A stretch of DNA of 64,000 nt from Struthidea cinerea. Taxonomy: Eukaryota; Chordata; Aves; Passeriformes; Corcoracidae. The notes beneath the pieces are model-generated. The model made no database searches and was not told where the DNA came from. It saw only the letters and a program-made list of their open reading frames with translations. The DNA is taken from positions 120,806 through 184,805 of the forward strand of contig VZTI01003657.1 in NCBI GenBank assembly GCA_013397865.1. Direction: 5' to 3'. Each line of letters begins with the position of its first letter. Within the stretch, counting starts at the first letter, position 1. Of this stretch, positions 50,501 through 61,800 are shown piece after piece. The position numbers and the translations under genes were made by a program.

Positions 50501-52827
50501 ATCACCTTACTCTATGCAGATGCCTACTTTTAAACAGTAGTATTTCAAAAAGTAATTATCCGAATAAAATGAGAGAATATTCCTTAAAAACAAACAAACA
50601 AAAATTAAAAAGTGTGGCAGGAAAGGCATTTCTGGGTGTTAAGTAGATTTGGGAAATTATCTGAGCACATCCTGCCTCAGACAAAGCAGCTTGGGGCAAG
50701 AAGCTGTTCTTTGGTTTCGTTCTGTGACTGCAAAGCTCTCATGCTGCAGCCTGGACCCAGGATTGAGTCTCCATAAATTTGAGACCAATACTAAATATGG
50801 CAACCAACAATGCACCACTTACATTCTTGTGATCCACTGATTCTGCAGCCTTTGTTATCTCATCCAGACACTTCCCAATGATAGGGATCACTTGGCGGTC
50901 GACTTCTGCAAAGGTTTTCATGGATTCGCCTATCCTCACGATTCTTCTTTCCTCCATCTCTTGTATTTTCTAAAATATTACATTTCATTCAGGTCAAACA
51001 TCAAGATTAACTTCACAACTTCACCCAATTTTCCCCTCCAGCTTACATCAACTACTTTAAAACTTAGGGATTAAATATATTTTTAAGAACAAACTAGGAC
51101 AGCGGTTCTCAGGAAGGCACCAAGTGACACTGTTCCCTCAAACACCAAAATGTCATTCTAAAAGTAATCTCTTCTACTATTACTGGAAATTTTTCAATTA
51201 ACTTTTTATGTTAAAAAATGCTGATTTGTCAAACTCCCAGCTTTAGACTTCTGTGAGGATTGTTCCTAAGGCTTTTAAAAGAATTTCTGCAACAAATTCT
51301 TTCATTTTCTGTGCATGTACTGAACAATCTTATTTTCATTCCACTGTAGAATCCAAGCAAAAAAAGATCTTCACGTGTCCCCTTCTTTTCCCTAGAAGGC
51401 GATTTTTGGTTTTTAGGGAGTCCTCTACATCATGTCTTGTTCACAATACATCATGTATTGATGTATTCATGTACAACGAAAACATCACACGTTGTTCCCA
51501 CCACAGCTTCCCAACACATGCTCCTCACTGCTCACTGGATTCAGTTCCAGGATCTCCAGCATCTCTTCCAGGGGCCTCTCCTTTACCATGGAGGGAAACT
51601 GAATGTGGCATAATTCTATTACAACAAATTAAAGCAGGATACAGACGGGCATGAACAGGAGCAGCCTGATTCACACTGGACTGCAAGAGCAGACAACTTA
51701 AAAATCCCCCTTGCCTTGACTGGTCCATAAGCAACGTCAATTCTTTACAAAACAACTTATTTCAACATCTAAAAAAAAGCCCTGGAGCTCACTGGTGGAC
51801 TGATAGGGAAAAGGGCTTTGACATGGTCACCTACAGATCAGAGTGCTCACCAGCTCCAGTATTTACTTGATTCCAGGAACAGTTTATCTCAAGGCATTGG
51901 TTTGAAATACCATGAGGCAAAAGAGGAGGTGTCCATTTAGCTCACAAGTTTCAGCAGTGGGCGAGAAAGTGAGTGTTTGCCATGCAAATATCAGCTACTT
52001 CTCATCTGATGACAAGCATGTGACATTTCCTCCCTTGAAAAGGTTGTATTTTCCACTTCTGACCCATTAAAGTGGAACAGTCATTTAGAAGTTCTGTTCT
52101 ACTACATTAACTTCAATTCATTCATTCAAGCACAAACTCAGATCTTCACTCAGAATGAATCTGATGGCTTTTTTATAAGAATAAAAAAGACTCTGCAGTC
52201 TGTCCTTAGGCACCCTAAGACACAATCAGCAGCTTGCTTAAAACCTTTTTGGATTCACTGCTGCAGAATTATTGTGGTTTGCACTTAAACATCTGCGCAG
52301 CCTGATTTGAACACAGGTTATAAAGGGCTGTGGGACTTTACAGATGCAACAATGCCCAGCTGCCTCCTGCCCCAACAATGCCAGTGATGCTCTCCCTCAT
52401 CCCCAGCTGCACGGACACAGGAGCTGAACAGAGAAAGATTGTGAGGACTCCAAAGACTGTCCTCATCTGTCATGACAGTTCAACATCACCTTCCTTGTGT
52501 ATTACTGATCCCTTTTTATCTAACTTAAGAAAAAGGGATAATTTATCCTACCACCTCTCAGGGTGGCAGATTGCATGTAAAATTTTCTAAGAATGACCAA
52601 AAAATCACCAAAAATGAAACGCCAGGGTCATAGAATTGACAAGATGTGCAATCTGTTCTTGTCACAAGATTATGGGCTACCCTGCCAGCAACCCGTACCT
52701 GGAAGATGTTTGGTATGTGTGTGTAGTAATGCTCATGCTGCTCACTGTTGAACTTCTGTAGGGTTGACGAATATTCAGCTTTGCTGTCTTCTGCCATCTG
52801 ATGTCTCAGCTGGGCTTGCTGTCTTGC
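29379..52827 (-). CDS. FNBP1: FNBP1 (FBP17/Rapostlin), partial, 5' exons outside the window
   Basis: Formin-binding protein 17 is an F-BAR protein that bends membranes during endocytosis. Its HR1 region binds Rho-family GTPases and its SH3 recruits N-WASP and dynamin (family knowledge). Ten minus-strand exons join in frame to 450 residues plus stop. Relative positions: end of F-BAR (about 1-93), a linker with proline-rich exon D (159-219) and microexon (220-224), HR1 (about 225-310), an acidic FDDEFDDEEPLP stretch, and SH3 (about 384-441). The gene continues right: no exon encoding the first roughly 171 residues was found between 52828 and 64000. An alternative last exon at 24.9 kb changes the C-terminus. 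Human synteny next to USP20 supports FNBP1 over FNBP1L or TRIP10, as does the match in LSNSRG, KLWPFIKKNK and PPPPPPASASPSAVPNGP. Confidence 0.95.
29955..30091 (-). CDS. FNBP1: FNBP1 exon H (acidic region and SH3 start)
   Basis: A 137-nt exon encoding SPDGSYTEEQSQETELKVPA, then FDDEFDDEEPLPTIG and the first SH3 strand CKALYTFE. The acceptor is a tandem GAG-CAG. Donor gtatca. Confidence 0.94.
30443..30564 (-). CDS. FNBP1: FNBP1 exon G
   Basis: A 122-nt exon encoding GWLAEVEGRLPARTEQPRRQ and NSCAQDRE plus a split Ser codon. Acceptor gtctggcag, donor gtacag. It is GC-rich relative to its surroundings. Confidence 0.94.
31253..31272. repeat. 20-bp perfect AT palindrome
   Basis: TTATTTAATTAATTAAATAA equals its own reverse complement. 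It lies in the FNBP1 intron between exons F and G. Confidence 0.7.
31560..31692 (-). CDS. FNBP1: FNBP1 exon F (HR1)
   Basis: A 133-nt exon encoding DALTKMKDVYIKNPQMGDAA and LAELGQNIEKLRLEVQKFE, the rest of the HR1 coiled coil. Acceptor gcccctcag, donor gtatga. Confidence 0.95.
33384..33493 (-). CDS. FNBP1: FNBP1 exon E (HR1 start)
   Basis: A 110-nt exon encoding GAGPEDFSNLPPEQRRKKLQ and KVDELNRDIQKEMDQ, the first HR1 helix that contacts Rho GTPases. The acceptor ctgtgcag is preceded by a C-run pyrimidine tract. The donor is gtgagt, and the exon ends in split R261 (partial numbering). Confidence 0.95.
33494..37497 (-). other. FNBP1: FNBP1 intron between microexon and exon E
   Basis: It contains the minus-oriented CR1 fragment at 36343-36512 and a small CpG cluster at about 36606-36633 (gcgatcgctcgctgcgg). 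No further exon was recognised. Confidence 0.6.
36343..36512 (-). mobile_element. CR1 LINE 3' fragment, minus orientation
   Basis: On the plus strand it begins tcacagaatggtttgtgttgg and continues ctgccatgggcaggaacacc, aacacttccagggatgggcc and ctcaccaccctcacaggga. This is the reverse complement of an avian CR1 3' region. It is in an FNBP1 intron, in the sense orientation of that gene. Confidence 0.85.
37498..37512 (-). CDS. FNBP1: FNBP1 15-nt microexon (LSLKL)
   Basis: The minus strand reads CTTTCTCTCAAGCTG between gaag and GTAAGC. The encoded LSLKL is exactly the peptide expected between LKRG (exon D) and GA.PEDF (exon E) in human FNBP1. A long pyrimidine tract (ttttttctctctctcccccc) lies 25-45 nt upstream, with a consensus donor after it. 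Both ends are phase 0. The acceptor GAAG is poor, as is common for regulated microexons. It sits 4.0 kb from exon E and 8.1 kb from exon D. Confidence 0.85.
37513..45642 (-). other. FNBP1: FNBP1 intron between exon D and microexon
   Basis: An 8.1-kb intron with no transposon or exon that I can recognise. It contains the CT-rich run next to the exon D donor and the long pyrimidine tract preceding the microexon. Short open frames here have no coding features. Confidence 0.55.
45606..45622. repeat. (AG)n microsatellite beside the exon D donor
   Basis: About eight AG units on the plus strand, read as (CT)n in FNBP1 pre-mRNA starting 21 nt after the donor of cassette exon D. It is flanked by more CTTT repeats to 45595. 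Confidence 0.8.
45643..45825 (-). CDS. FNBP1: FNBP1 exon D, proline-rich cassette
   Basis: A 183-nt, phase 0/0 exon beginning LMSLLTSPHQPPPPPPASAS and ending KIHCFRSLKRG, almost identical to the human insert. Acceptor ttatacgtag, donor gtaagt. A CT-rich run (AG repeat on plus, 45606-45622) lies 21 nt inside the downstream intron. Its symmetric phase makes it a candidate cassette; rat Rapostlin is known to have splice forms that differ in this linker. Confidence 0.94.
47186..47383 (-). CDS. FNBP1: FNBP1 exon C (F-BAR end and linker)
   Basis: A 198-nt, phase 0/0 exon encoding DSQMVIEAFKSGFEPPGDID, then the basic stretch KSKGKLWPFIKKNK. Acceptor cccactccag, donor gtactg. Its phase 0 end allows direct joining to exon D, the microexon or exon E. 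Confidence 0.95.
47384..50822 (-). other. FNBP1: FNBP1 intron between exons B and C
   Basis: Holds the internally deleted CR1 copy (48618-48888) and otherwise AT-rich sequence. No additional exon was recognised. Confidence 0.6.
48618..48888 (+). mobile_element. CR1 LINE fragment with internal deletion
   Basis: It starts with ttgttcagcctgggaaagag and ctgccttccagcacctaaaa, which belong to the end of the CR1 second reading frame. Near 48744 it jumps to ccttggaagtgttccaggcc and runs to the 3' tail (ccttcccacccaaaccattc). The few hundred bases normally between these parts are missing. It lies in an FNBP1 intron, antisense. Confidence 0.8.
50823..50969 (-). CDS. FNBP1: FNBP1 exon B (F-BAR)
   Basis: A 147-nt, phase 0/0 exon encoding KIQEMEERRIVRIGESMKTF and VDRQVIPIIGKCLDEI, the last F-BAR helices. 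Acceptor atattttag, donor gtaagt. Confidence 0.95.
52699..52827 (-). CDS. FNBP1: FNBP1 exon A (F-BAR)
   Basis: A 129-nt, phase 0/0 exon encoding ARQQAQLRHQMAEDSKAEYS and ending THIPNIFQ, part of the F-BAR helical bundle. On the minus strand the acceptor is tatttcctcag and the donor gtacgg. This is the first FNBP1 exon visible from the 5' side. Confidence 0.94.
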
Positions 52828-55800
52828 CTGAGGAAATACCAAAGGAAATTTATAATTTAGGCTACATGGAAAGCAACTGCGTTGTGGTACTCCTCTTACT
52901 GTCCAGGAACATTGGGATACGAGACTCTGAACACCAACTTTTGGTTTACTCCTATTTTGTGAAACATTTAAGCTGCTGTGTGGACAGAGCTGCCGATCCT
53001 TTCTGGGGTCACAACGTGCTATTTCCATGAACCATTTTCCATTCCATGAACAACTCCTGGTTGAACTGCACGTCAAACACCAAAACAAGTTTGCCCTTCC
53101 ACCTGCCCGCTGGACAGGCACCTTCCCAAGACATTCATGGACACACTTCTTGCTCCCCCTACGCCCTGGTAGATGCCACCTGCTTTCCTCTAATGAGCTG
53201 CTTCCCTGTTGGCAAGCAGTGTTTTCTGGGGAAAGGGAAGTGAGAAAAAACCCAACAGTTTTGTCTCATTTTAGCCAACATAATCATGACAAAACCTCTT
53301 AACTCTGTGTGCCCTGCAGAGCTCTTTCTCCAAGCTCTTTAAACAGCACTGGTATGAAGCACACAAGGAATGGGGAGCCTGAGCAGCAGCTGAGATGCCT
53401 CCCTTACTATTTTTACCCACACAGATGATTTGCTTTGTTACCCAACATAGCAGAGCACTGGGCAATTAATCTCACTTCTTTCCCTAGAATAATCTGTCCC
53501 CAAGTGACCCTTTCATGTCTTCAGATTCCTCCCCTTACAGCACTGTTCCCAAGGCCTTCTGTTATCTGTTTCACTGCCCAGTACTATTCCCTTACTGCCT
53601 CTCCCATCTGTTTGGTTTCGATGCCTTTTCCTTCCTTGCCGTTGGCCTTCATAGAGCAGCTCTTCCTTCTCTTCCCTTCCTACACTCCCTACGCCTTCCC
53701 TCCCTGTCCTGCTCCCCTCGTTGAAGCTCCCCCTCCCTGGCTGGAGCTCTGCTGCTCAATTTCTGAATAATTCTGTAAGACAAGGCAGAGAAATGCTGCT
53801 TTAAAACCCGTGTTTCAGGGGACATAACACAGCAAAGAATTTCAGCACATTTTAAGTGGGCTTCCATTAAAACCAGCTCAGAACGGGGCGGGGGTTATTC
53901 TTTGAACTGTTCCAAGCAGACAATAGTTTCCTGACAATAAATCCATGGAATACCAAATCATGGAACGTTTTTGTAATCATAACTGGAAGGTAAAAAATTC
54001 TGCCAGGAGGTTTCAAATCTCAATTTGTAAAGAAGTAGCCTTCCCCAACATTTGTCAAGTTTGCACATCTCACCTAATAATTTATTTCACCTCAATTCAG
54101 ATATTGCTTCTGCAGCCGATTGTAGGAATTTCACAGATCCCCTTCACATTCTTTCTACAGAAATAATTCGAGCAGAATGAGGAGATACTGGGCACTAAGT
54201 GCATCACAGGAGATGAAACAGTAGCATCAAATGGAGAAGAATGTGACTATAACCAAATAAGTGAATCCAATAAAAGACAGACTTTCAGCTTTGCTTGTTC
54301 CCAGGAGTTTTAACTGTCCACTAACTCCTGCAAAGGATGAGTGCCTAACTCCAGAAAATTCACCTCCTGCAATCAAATTCCAAGAAGCCACATCAATCAT
54401 TTCCCTGCCCAAGTGCTATAAAGCTTATTAAACTTCACCATCCGCACGCTCACATACAGCTACATTAAATACGAGTGGAAAACAATATATCCTTGTGCCA
54501 CAAACACAAATTTACCAGGAAAACAAAGTCAGCCGTGGAAAGGCAGGCAGCTGTAAGAATGGTTCACACTTGTCTCCCAACCCCTTCCTCACGTCCCAGC
54601 TGCTGCAGATCAATATCCATTTGTGAAGCCCATTCTCCTCATCTACCTAAGAGCAACCCATTGTCTGAGCTGACTTTACACCAGCCCCGCTCCCACTCAT
54701 ACAGCTGTCTCTCTCTTTCTTTCTTTTTTAAAAATAATTTTAAATAATGCAACTCAGGAATTTGTCCCTTGACTCTATTGTTGAAGAAGAAAAACAAGAA
54801 ATCCATTATTACACGTTTCCAGGCAGACCCAGCAAGCATTAAAGCCATCAGAGTTCATTTTCATGAGCAAACTTATTGGCTGGATATGACAAAGTAACTC
54901 TGAGCTAAATGTATACAAGAGTAGACACTCAATTTCCAAAATGATCTTAACTGGCCCCAAATAAGAGGGGGCAGCAGATGAGTAAATAGAATTGGGTGCA
55001 TTCCAAAACCAGAAATTTTTGTATGAGAGCCCTAGTGATGCTTTGTTTCTTTTGGCCATTTAATGCATTTGGCAAGCTTCAAACTGTTTAAATATCTTTC
55101 CGATGAGGTATTTGGATCTTAAAATAAAAATATTTTTTAAAATCTAGAATTTTTTTTATTACTTCATTTCATATGTCACTTCCTCTAACATCACCACTTC
55201 TAGTACTAACAGAATTGTACTTTACAGTGAGACTCCTGAATTCTGTTGAAGCACAGAATGATAAAAACAAGTCAATGATGTTAAGTTTCACATTCAGAGT
55301 AATGGATGCAGTAGCCCAGAACTGCAGAAAGTCACAGAAGCTATTTCAGGAGTTATTTATAGCTGGGCTTTACAGAAAATCAAGTTTTGCCTTCTATACT
55401 GCTCACTTGTGCATGCAAACAGCTTCAGAGAAGGTTTTTGGGGGGGTTCTTAATGTTAAAAGATTTGCTCTGAACAGTATTTCCAGGAGGAAAGGCTTTG
55501 GAATAACTGGGGTCTGGAAAACCAGACGATGACTTCAGATATAGGAGAACAATACTGGGATGCAGCTTTCAGTCAACACATCCACTCCTTTAACTGGGCA
55601 GGGATGAGTGAGCAAGGGCTCAGTTTCCAGCCCCATATGTGAAACACAATCCACCTCTACAGACTGACAGATTGCTCAGTTGTAAGAGGTGTCAGGGCCA
55701 GGGACTCTGAATGCAGCAGAAAATCCCCTCTTCAAAGGAAGAAAGGATGAGGTCACCTTTCAGCACCACAGAAAAGCAAAAAGGGCTGGTACACCTGAGG

Positions 55801-58800
55801 GTTTGTGGGGAGAACAGCAGCGTTTTGCTTCCAAAATGCCTGGCACTGCAAAAGACACACAGATATCACACGTCTCCCAACCCAAACATACCTTCGTAAC
55901 AGTGTTTTGCCCCAAAATAAATGTGCACAGTGCACATAGGCATTGCTTCCTCCCCAAAGTCTGGTTTTGTTAAGGCAGCTCTTGTCTGAACTCACGTGGC
56001 AGCACCACGACCAAAAGGTCACATTTGTCCATGCTCATCTCATCCAGAAAAGTGCTCCCAAAAACGAATGACAGCCCAGGACTGGCAGCACCACCAACCC
56101 TGCAGGGAGCATACAGGTAAGCTTTGGGCTCCCACAGCCACTGCAATCAGATCTGAACACAGGGGAGAGTTTCTACAGCTCTGAGAGAACACTCGAGTTG
56201 AAGGAGTGCAGCTCTGATAGACTGAGCCAGCTAACAGCTCACTAGCAGCAGGTAAGGCTTATTGTATGTGACCTCCTCTCTCAGAATCTATACACAAGTG
56301 CCATTAAATACACTCAAACCCAATCCCTTTCCCTTCCTTTAGCCAGCCTTGCTGGTGCATGGGGAAGGATGCAGAACTGTAGCTAACTGCAGAGTGGTAT
56401 TAACCTGCAAAGTGCTGATTTCTGTGGCTGTCTTCAGCACTTTAAATACTTTTTTAAAAAATCAGGCCTCAGCAGCACACCCACTTTAGGTGAAAAACAA
56501 GCTGAGGTCAATGGCCATATGAGCTGGCAACACACACTGTGGCATCTCTCTCTCAAGGTAGCAGGAAGAGCACAAACATTGTTCTCTCAAGATGATTTCA
56601 ACTAAATTTCCTGCAGATTTTCTTCTTAACAACTGAGTTGCAAAAACCAGACTCTCAAATAACAACGAGTTAGTTCAGATAAACGACTCTACCAGGAGCT
56701 CAGAGATGCCAGAGTGGGACACTGATGCACTAGAATCTGACTTGACTGAAATATTTATGGGGGTATTTCTTTCCCCTTTAAAATAAGAGATTAGAAGAAA
56801 GTTAACTCTACAAACCTTCGAAATAACTCATGTTAGAGAGATATATTTAGTCTGAGCCTTCTTATCACCTGCTTGAAACCACCTGCAGTTTATCAATATG
56901 ATGCAACTTCAGCAATCAGTGCAGAGCAGAATGAGACCAATGAATTAGACTTGCCATTAATCCTTGCAAACATGCAGCACTAGCAAAGCTTTATATATTG
57001 AGCTGAATTAAATCAGTCCTAATGCATTATGCCTTTGAACAGGAAAATTGAACAGAGAAAGGGAATATGGACACCTTTATGATGGGCACTGTCAACCCTG
57101 AAAGTGTACAAAAACTTTAGCAAACTGCTACACTTTACACGCAGGCTCTCAGAGAATTAAATACATTTATTTATATTGTCACATACACCTTCTCCCCCAG
57201 GCCCCCTTTGATAGGAAATGCAACTTGTGATGAAACGTAGGAGAAATTTTAAAAAACCAAGTACATTTTCTGCCATTTTGGTCTCCGATGCAGAAAAGAA
57301 TGAGGATATTTTGCTGAGAACAATTTTCTGAGACACATTCCAGAAGCAGCAAGAGGGTCAATAGACACACTGTCTTCTGGGTTTACACAGACAAAAAATG
57401 CAGCTCCTCGGGGCTGTTATGGTGGGAGTGATACGAATAACTGAAAAGGGCAGAAAAAAACTTTGGCTGTTATTCAGCTGGTCTACACTAAGTGGAACAG
57501 TTCAACTCCTCAGCAGTTGCTCTTGTCCAGAATGGCAGAGTTTCCAGTCAAAACTTTGGTGTCACTTTATTTCTTTTATTTCTTTTCTCTCATTCCGCAC
57601 CCCCTCTTTTCTTTCAAACTCAGACAGCATGTGAGATGCATCACTGCCAGGCCACTGCCTGCCAAAACAGATCTGTCTTTGGCAAATCCGAGATCAGACT
57701 AAATGGCAAACACAAAAAGAAAAAAAAAAAAAAAGAGAAAAAAAATCACCTCTGCCCCCTCCCCTCAACTACCCAATCCCTTCAAAATAGCTTAATGATA
57801 AAGGCAGACTCAGAAACGCTTCACCAATTTCAGGAATGCTTTCTCTTGCTCACAGATTTTTCAGCTCCAGGCTCTGGCCCTCCCTCCGTGGCCGCCCTGC
57901 GACCACCGGGCACCGTCACCAGGGCACCGGGAGCCTCGCGGGAGCAGCAGCACTGGCAGCGTGGGCAGGATCATTAGTAACAGTAGGCATCCTGCCACAG
58001 ACTTCAAAACACGGCCAGGGCTCCGGGCTCGGATTTACACAGCCTCCAAATCAAGCTCCACTGTTTTCTGTTTTACAATAACCAGTTGGGTCTCTCTGAA
58101 CTGGCAAGCAGAGAAAGGATTTGAAATTTGCTTTCCCGAAAGCAAAAAAAAAAGGGTAGAATGGGGGGTGCAAAACAACAGCAGGGAAAGAAACAAAAAG
58201 AAAAATCCTTTCTTTTAACACTTGAAGAGGTCGAGGAAAAATCTGAGACTCTGCAGATCCCTGAAATCCTTTGGCTGAATAGAATACACAGATGAGCAAA
58301 CCACTGACAGAGGATGGAAAATCTTCCTCACCACATCTCAGGAACTGTTATCTAGTGCAGTCTCACTGCACACAATTCTGCCAGAATTCAGAAACTCACA
58401 CTAACAAAAGATATCCCCAAAAACCACAGTCCTGCTGAAGCTCTAACAACAGAGGTGGACTAAATTAATTACGAAGAGCAGCATAGCAGCACCTCTCAGC
58501 ACACTGCTCCAAGGCCCTAGGGAATAACTGTGCCTCAGATCCGAAAGTTTGCCTCCTTGCACTGCCATTGTCATGTCATGAACACTAAATAACCAAACTC
58601 TCTGGATGACTGAACTGTGAATCCCTGCAAACACCCAGGAGTTTTCCACATAGCTCAGACAAATGCAGTTCCACAAGGATATCTGGCAAGTCTAATTCAT
58701 TATAAAAGAAGGATAATCTCTGTGGATGGAAGGTTATGAGGATTTGATGGAGGAGGTAACAAGAAAAGATGTATTTGGAGCACTGGCCAACAATGTTTAA

Positions 58801-61800
58801 ATGATTTCTGGAGGTCTGTTTAGTTGTACTACATAAGCAATTAAACTCTGCCGTGTATAAATCTGGGTATTGAATACAAATAATGGAAATTATTTCTTGA
58901 ATATAAATAATGGAAATTTCAGGACTGGGTAAGAGATTGCTTAGCTCATACTTGGAATACTGGGGATGGTTCTAGTCCTCTCTCTCCAAGAAAGAATTTA
59001 CAAACACAGCCAACGCAGAAGTGACAGTCAGGGTTGAAAAAGTTACCAGTAGGAATTTTGTAGCCTTGAAGACTGACTTTATGGGTAAAATACACAACTT
59101 TGTCTCTTGAAGAGGTGAATTAGTCTGAGTGACCAGGGTGATGCTGATGCTGAGCTGCAGCAACAAGGGCTTTCCCAGCAGAGATAAAGTCCCACTCTAC
59201 TCAGCATTTGTCGGGCCACGCCTGGAATATTGTGTTCAGTGGTCCTCACTATACAAAAAAGAATACCTGAACAGACTGGAAAAGGTCCAGAAAGGCCACA
59301 AAGATGATCCAAGACAGGGAAGCTGTCATGTGAGGAAAGGCTGAGAGACCTGGGTTAGGTCAGCCTTGAGAAAAGAAGGCTTAGGGTACCTTGTCACCGT
59401 GTTCCAGTGTTTAAAGGGTGTCTACAGAGAAGATGGAGACTGTGCAAGGAGTCACATGGAAAAGACAAGGGGTAATGGGTACAAGTTACTCCTGGGGAGA
59501 TCCCAGTTGGACAGCAGAGGACAATTTTTCAAGGCGAGAACAAGGAGCCATTGGAATAATCTCCCCAGGGAAATGGCAGAATCCCCAACATGGGACAATT
59601 CAGCTGAAGAGGGTTCCGGGCCATCTTGTCTAGACTATGCTTTTGCCAAGGAACACTGGGCCAGACCATCCTTCAATTCCCTTCCAACCTGACATTCTAC
59701 GAGTCACTGAAACTGAACAGCTTACAAACTAAATTATCTAAATTCTGAGGCCTCACTTCTCACACAGGTGAAAAGATCTGTTCCAATGTTTTGACAGAAA
59801 AAGAATGACTATAAAGAAGCTTTCCAACTGTACAGCATGAACTAATTGCTTTGCATTAGCTTAGAACAGCAGTTCCATTGCACTGCTGATTCAAACTGCA
59901 GTTGATTCTTAATTCACAAGTCGTTCTTAAGCCTCCCCTTCATACCCCCTTTCCTTCCCTTTAGCAATCACCTCCCAAAAGAGTTGTACTGTTACAAAAC
60001 TCAGTTAAATTGCCACGTAGAGCACTGCTGCAGAGGAGCACTGCTAAGAGGAAATTTAAGTTCAGCTGGATTTCCTTGTCTTACACTAAAACTGGCTCAT
60101 GATCTGCTCTTTGATCTCTTATCACCAAACACAGGGTACATATTGGGTACATATAGAGATTTATTAAGTTCCCCAGACACTCCTGCTGGAGTCATTAACT
60201 CTCTATTGAGTAGAAATCGACCCTCTTAAATTAGTCATGATTCCAAAAGGGAAACAGCTGCTCTGCACGGAGCGTCAGGGATGGCAGGTTGTAAACAAGG
60301 CTTACTCTTCCAGAAATGCAAATTGCTCTCCTGAGGGACTCCCTGCATTCACACACTGCATCATCCTTTAGGAAGGAAGCAGTTCAGGAAGGAGAAAGCA
60401 AAAGCGGTACCCAGAGAAATAACATTAAATCACATTACCCAGCATTTGGATTGATGGGAAATCCAACACACATCACAAGCAAAGAGACAGAAATTTAGCC
60501 CGTTCCATCTGTGGAGCAGAAGAGAATCAGCTGCCTACTCAACATACAAAAGACTCACCACCACACAGGGAAAATCTTCTGCAGCATCAAACTCTCCAAC
60601 AAGAAATGCACAGGCCAGGCCCTCCTGCACCCTGCTCAGGACTGGGCCTTGCACACCTCACCTGCATATTTCACCTTGACGCTGCTGCTGTACCTCTATA
60701 AATCCACGGCAAAGAACAGGAAAAGCAAAGCCTGTGGAACCACTCACTGCAGTATTAATAACGCAAGCACTGTAAACCTTCTCCATCTTCCAACACCACC
60801 TTTGCACAGCACTAGATTTTCTAAAATGCTGGTACACTCATTGTGCCAGTGCGTGCTTTGATGCGGACAGGAGAGGGAAAAGATATAAGTCCCACCATCA
60901 CAGAGCAGATGACTTGGCATCTCCTGAAAAATTAGGCCTATTAAGTAGTTACAGTCTGCAGAAGGCAGATACCCACAACCTGGGTTATGGTGAAGTTTAC
61001 CACTGACAGACTTTGTTGACAAAACCTCAGGGGGATGTGGCAACAGCAGAGCCCTGAGCTGGAGATGTTCCTCCAGGTTAGTCTGGGGAGTGTTGGTGAT
61101 TGCATCCAGCTCTGCTGTGACTCGACTGCTGAAACACCCACCTGAGATGTCTCCAGAGCCCAAAACAGCTGTTACACCCCTCATTGTAAGGATGTGTAAG
61201 CTCCCAGTGAAGGGATTTGTGTCCCACAGCACGGCAGACCAGAGGCTGGAAAAGCAGTTACCACTCGACAGCACCACTGAGCACACAGGAAGATCAGCTA
61301 ACCCCAGATTCCAGCTCGCAGGGTTTCTACACCCACGTTCTGTCAGACTCTGCCCGTGATTCAGCTCATGGCTACCCCAAGCCATGCCAAGTGTGTCTCC
61401 TGTGGGCAAGGAGGGCGACAGACCCTGTGCAGAAATTCAGCACCCAGGTAACGTGGCACAAGAAAAGAGAAAATGAAACTTTAAACATGAAACCTCAGTA
61501 TCTCTCCACAGTTATATTTCCAGACTACAAAACTAATATCATGGTGATATTGTATTTTAAGGCTTTATGCAAATCTGAAGCTATGCTGGGTCTCCAAAAC
61601 ATCTTGGATATTGCAGACATAACCTGAAGGTTGCAGAGCACTGGGGAAAGCTCCTAGAGATTTCATTAAACTTGAGATCACTCCCATTTCCCTCAGTTTC
61701 TCCACATCAAAACCAAAGGCAAATACATCTAAAGTTCCTAAGTATCTCAGATTATTGCCTAAGGTCAACATATGACCGTGTTCCTCTTCAGCCAAGGGAC

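Noticed and set aside
52558..53121. 187-codon minus-strand frame read as one protein
   Set aside because: Only 52699-52827 is exon (FNBP1 exon A). The rest reads through the acceptor and donor into intron.
59129..59692. Possible retained reverse transcriptase gene
   Set aside because: CR1 peptides are recognisable but the frame is broken and 5'-truncated, so it is a dead LINE remnant and not a gene.
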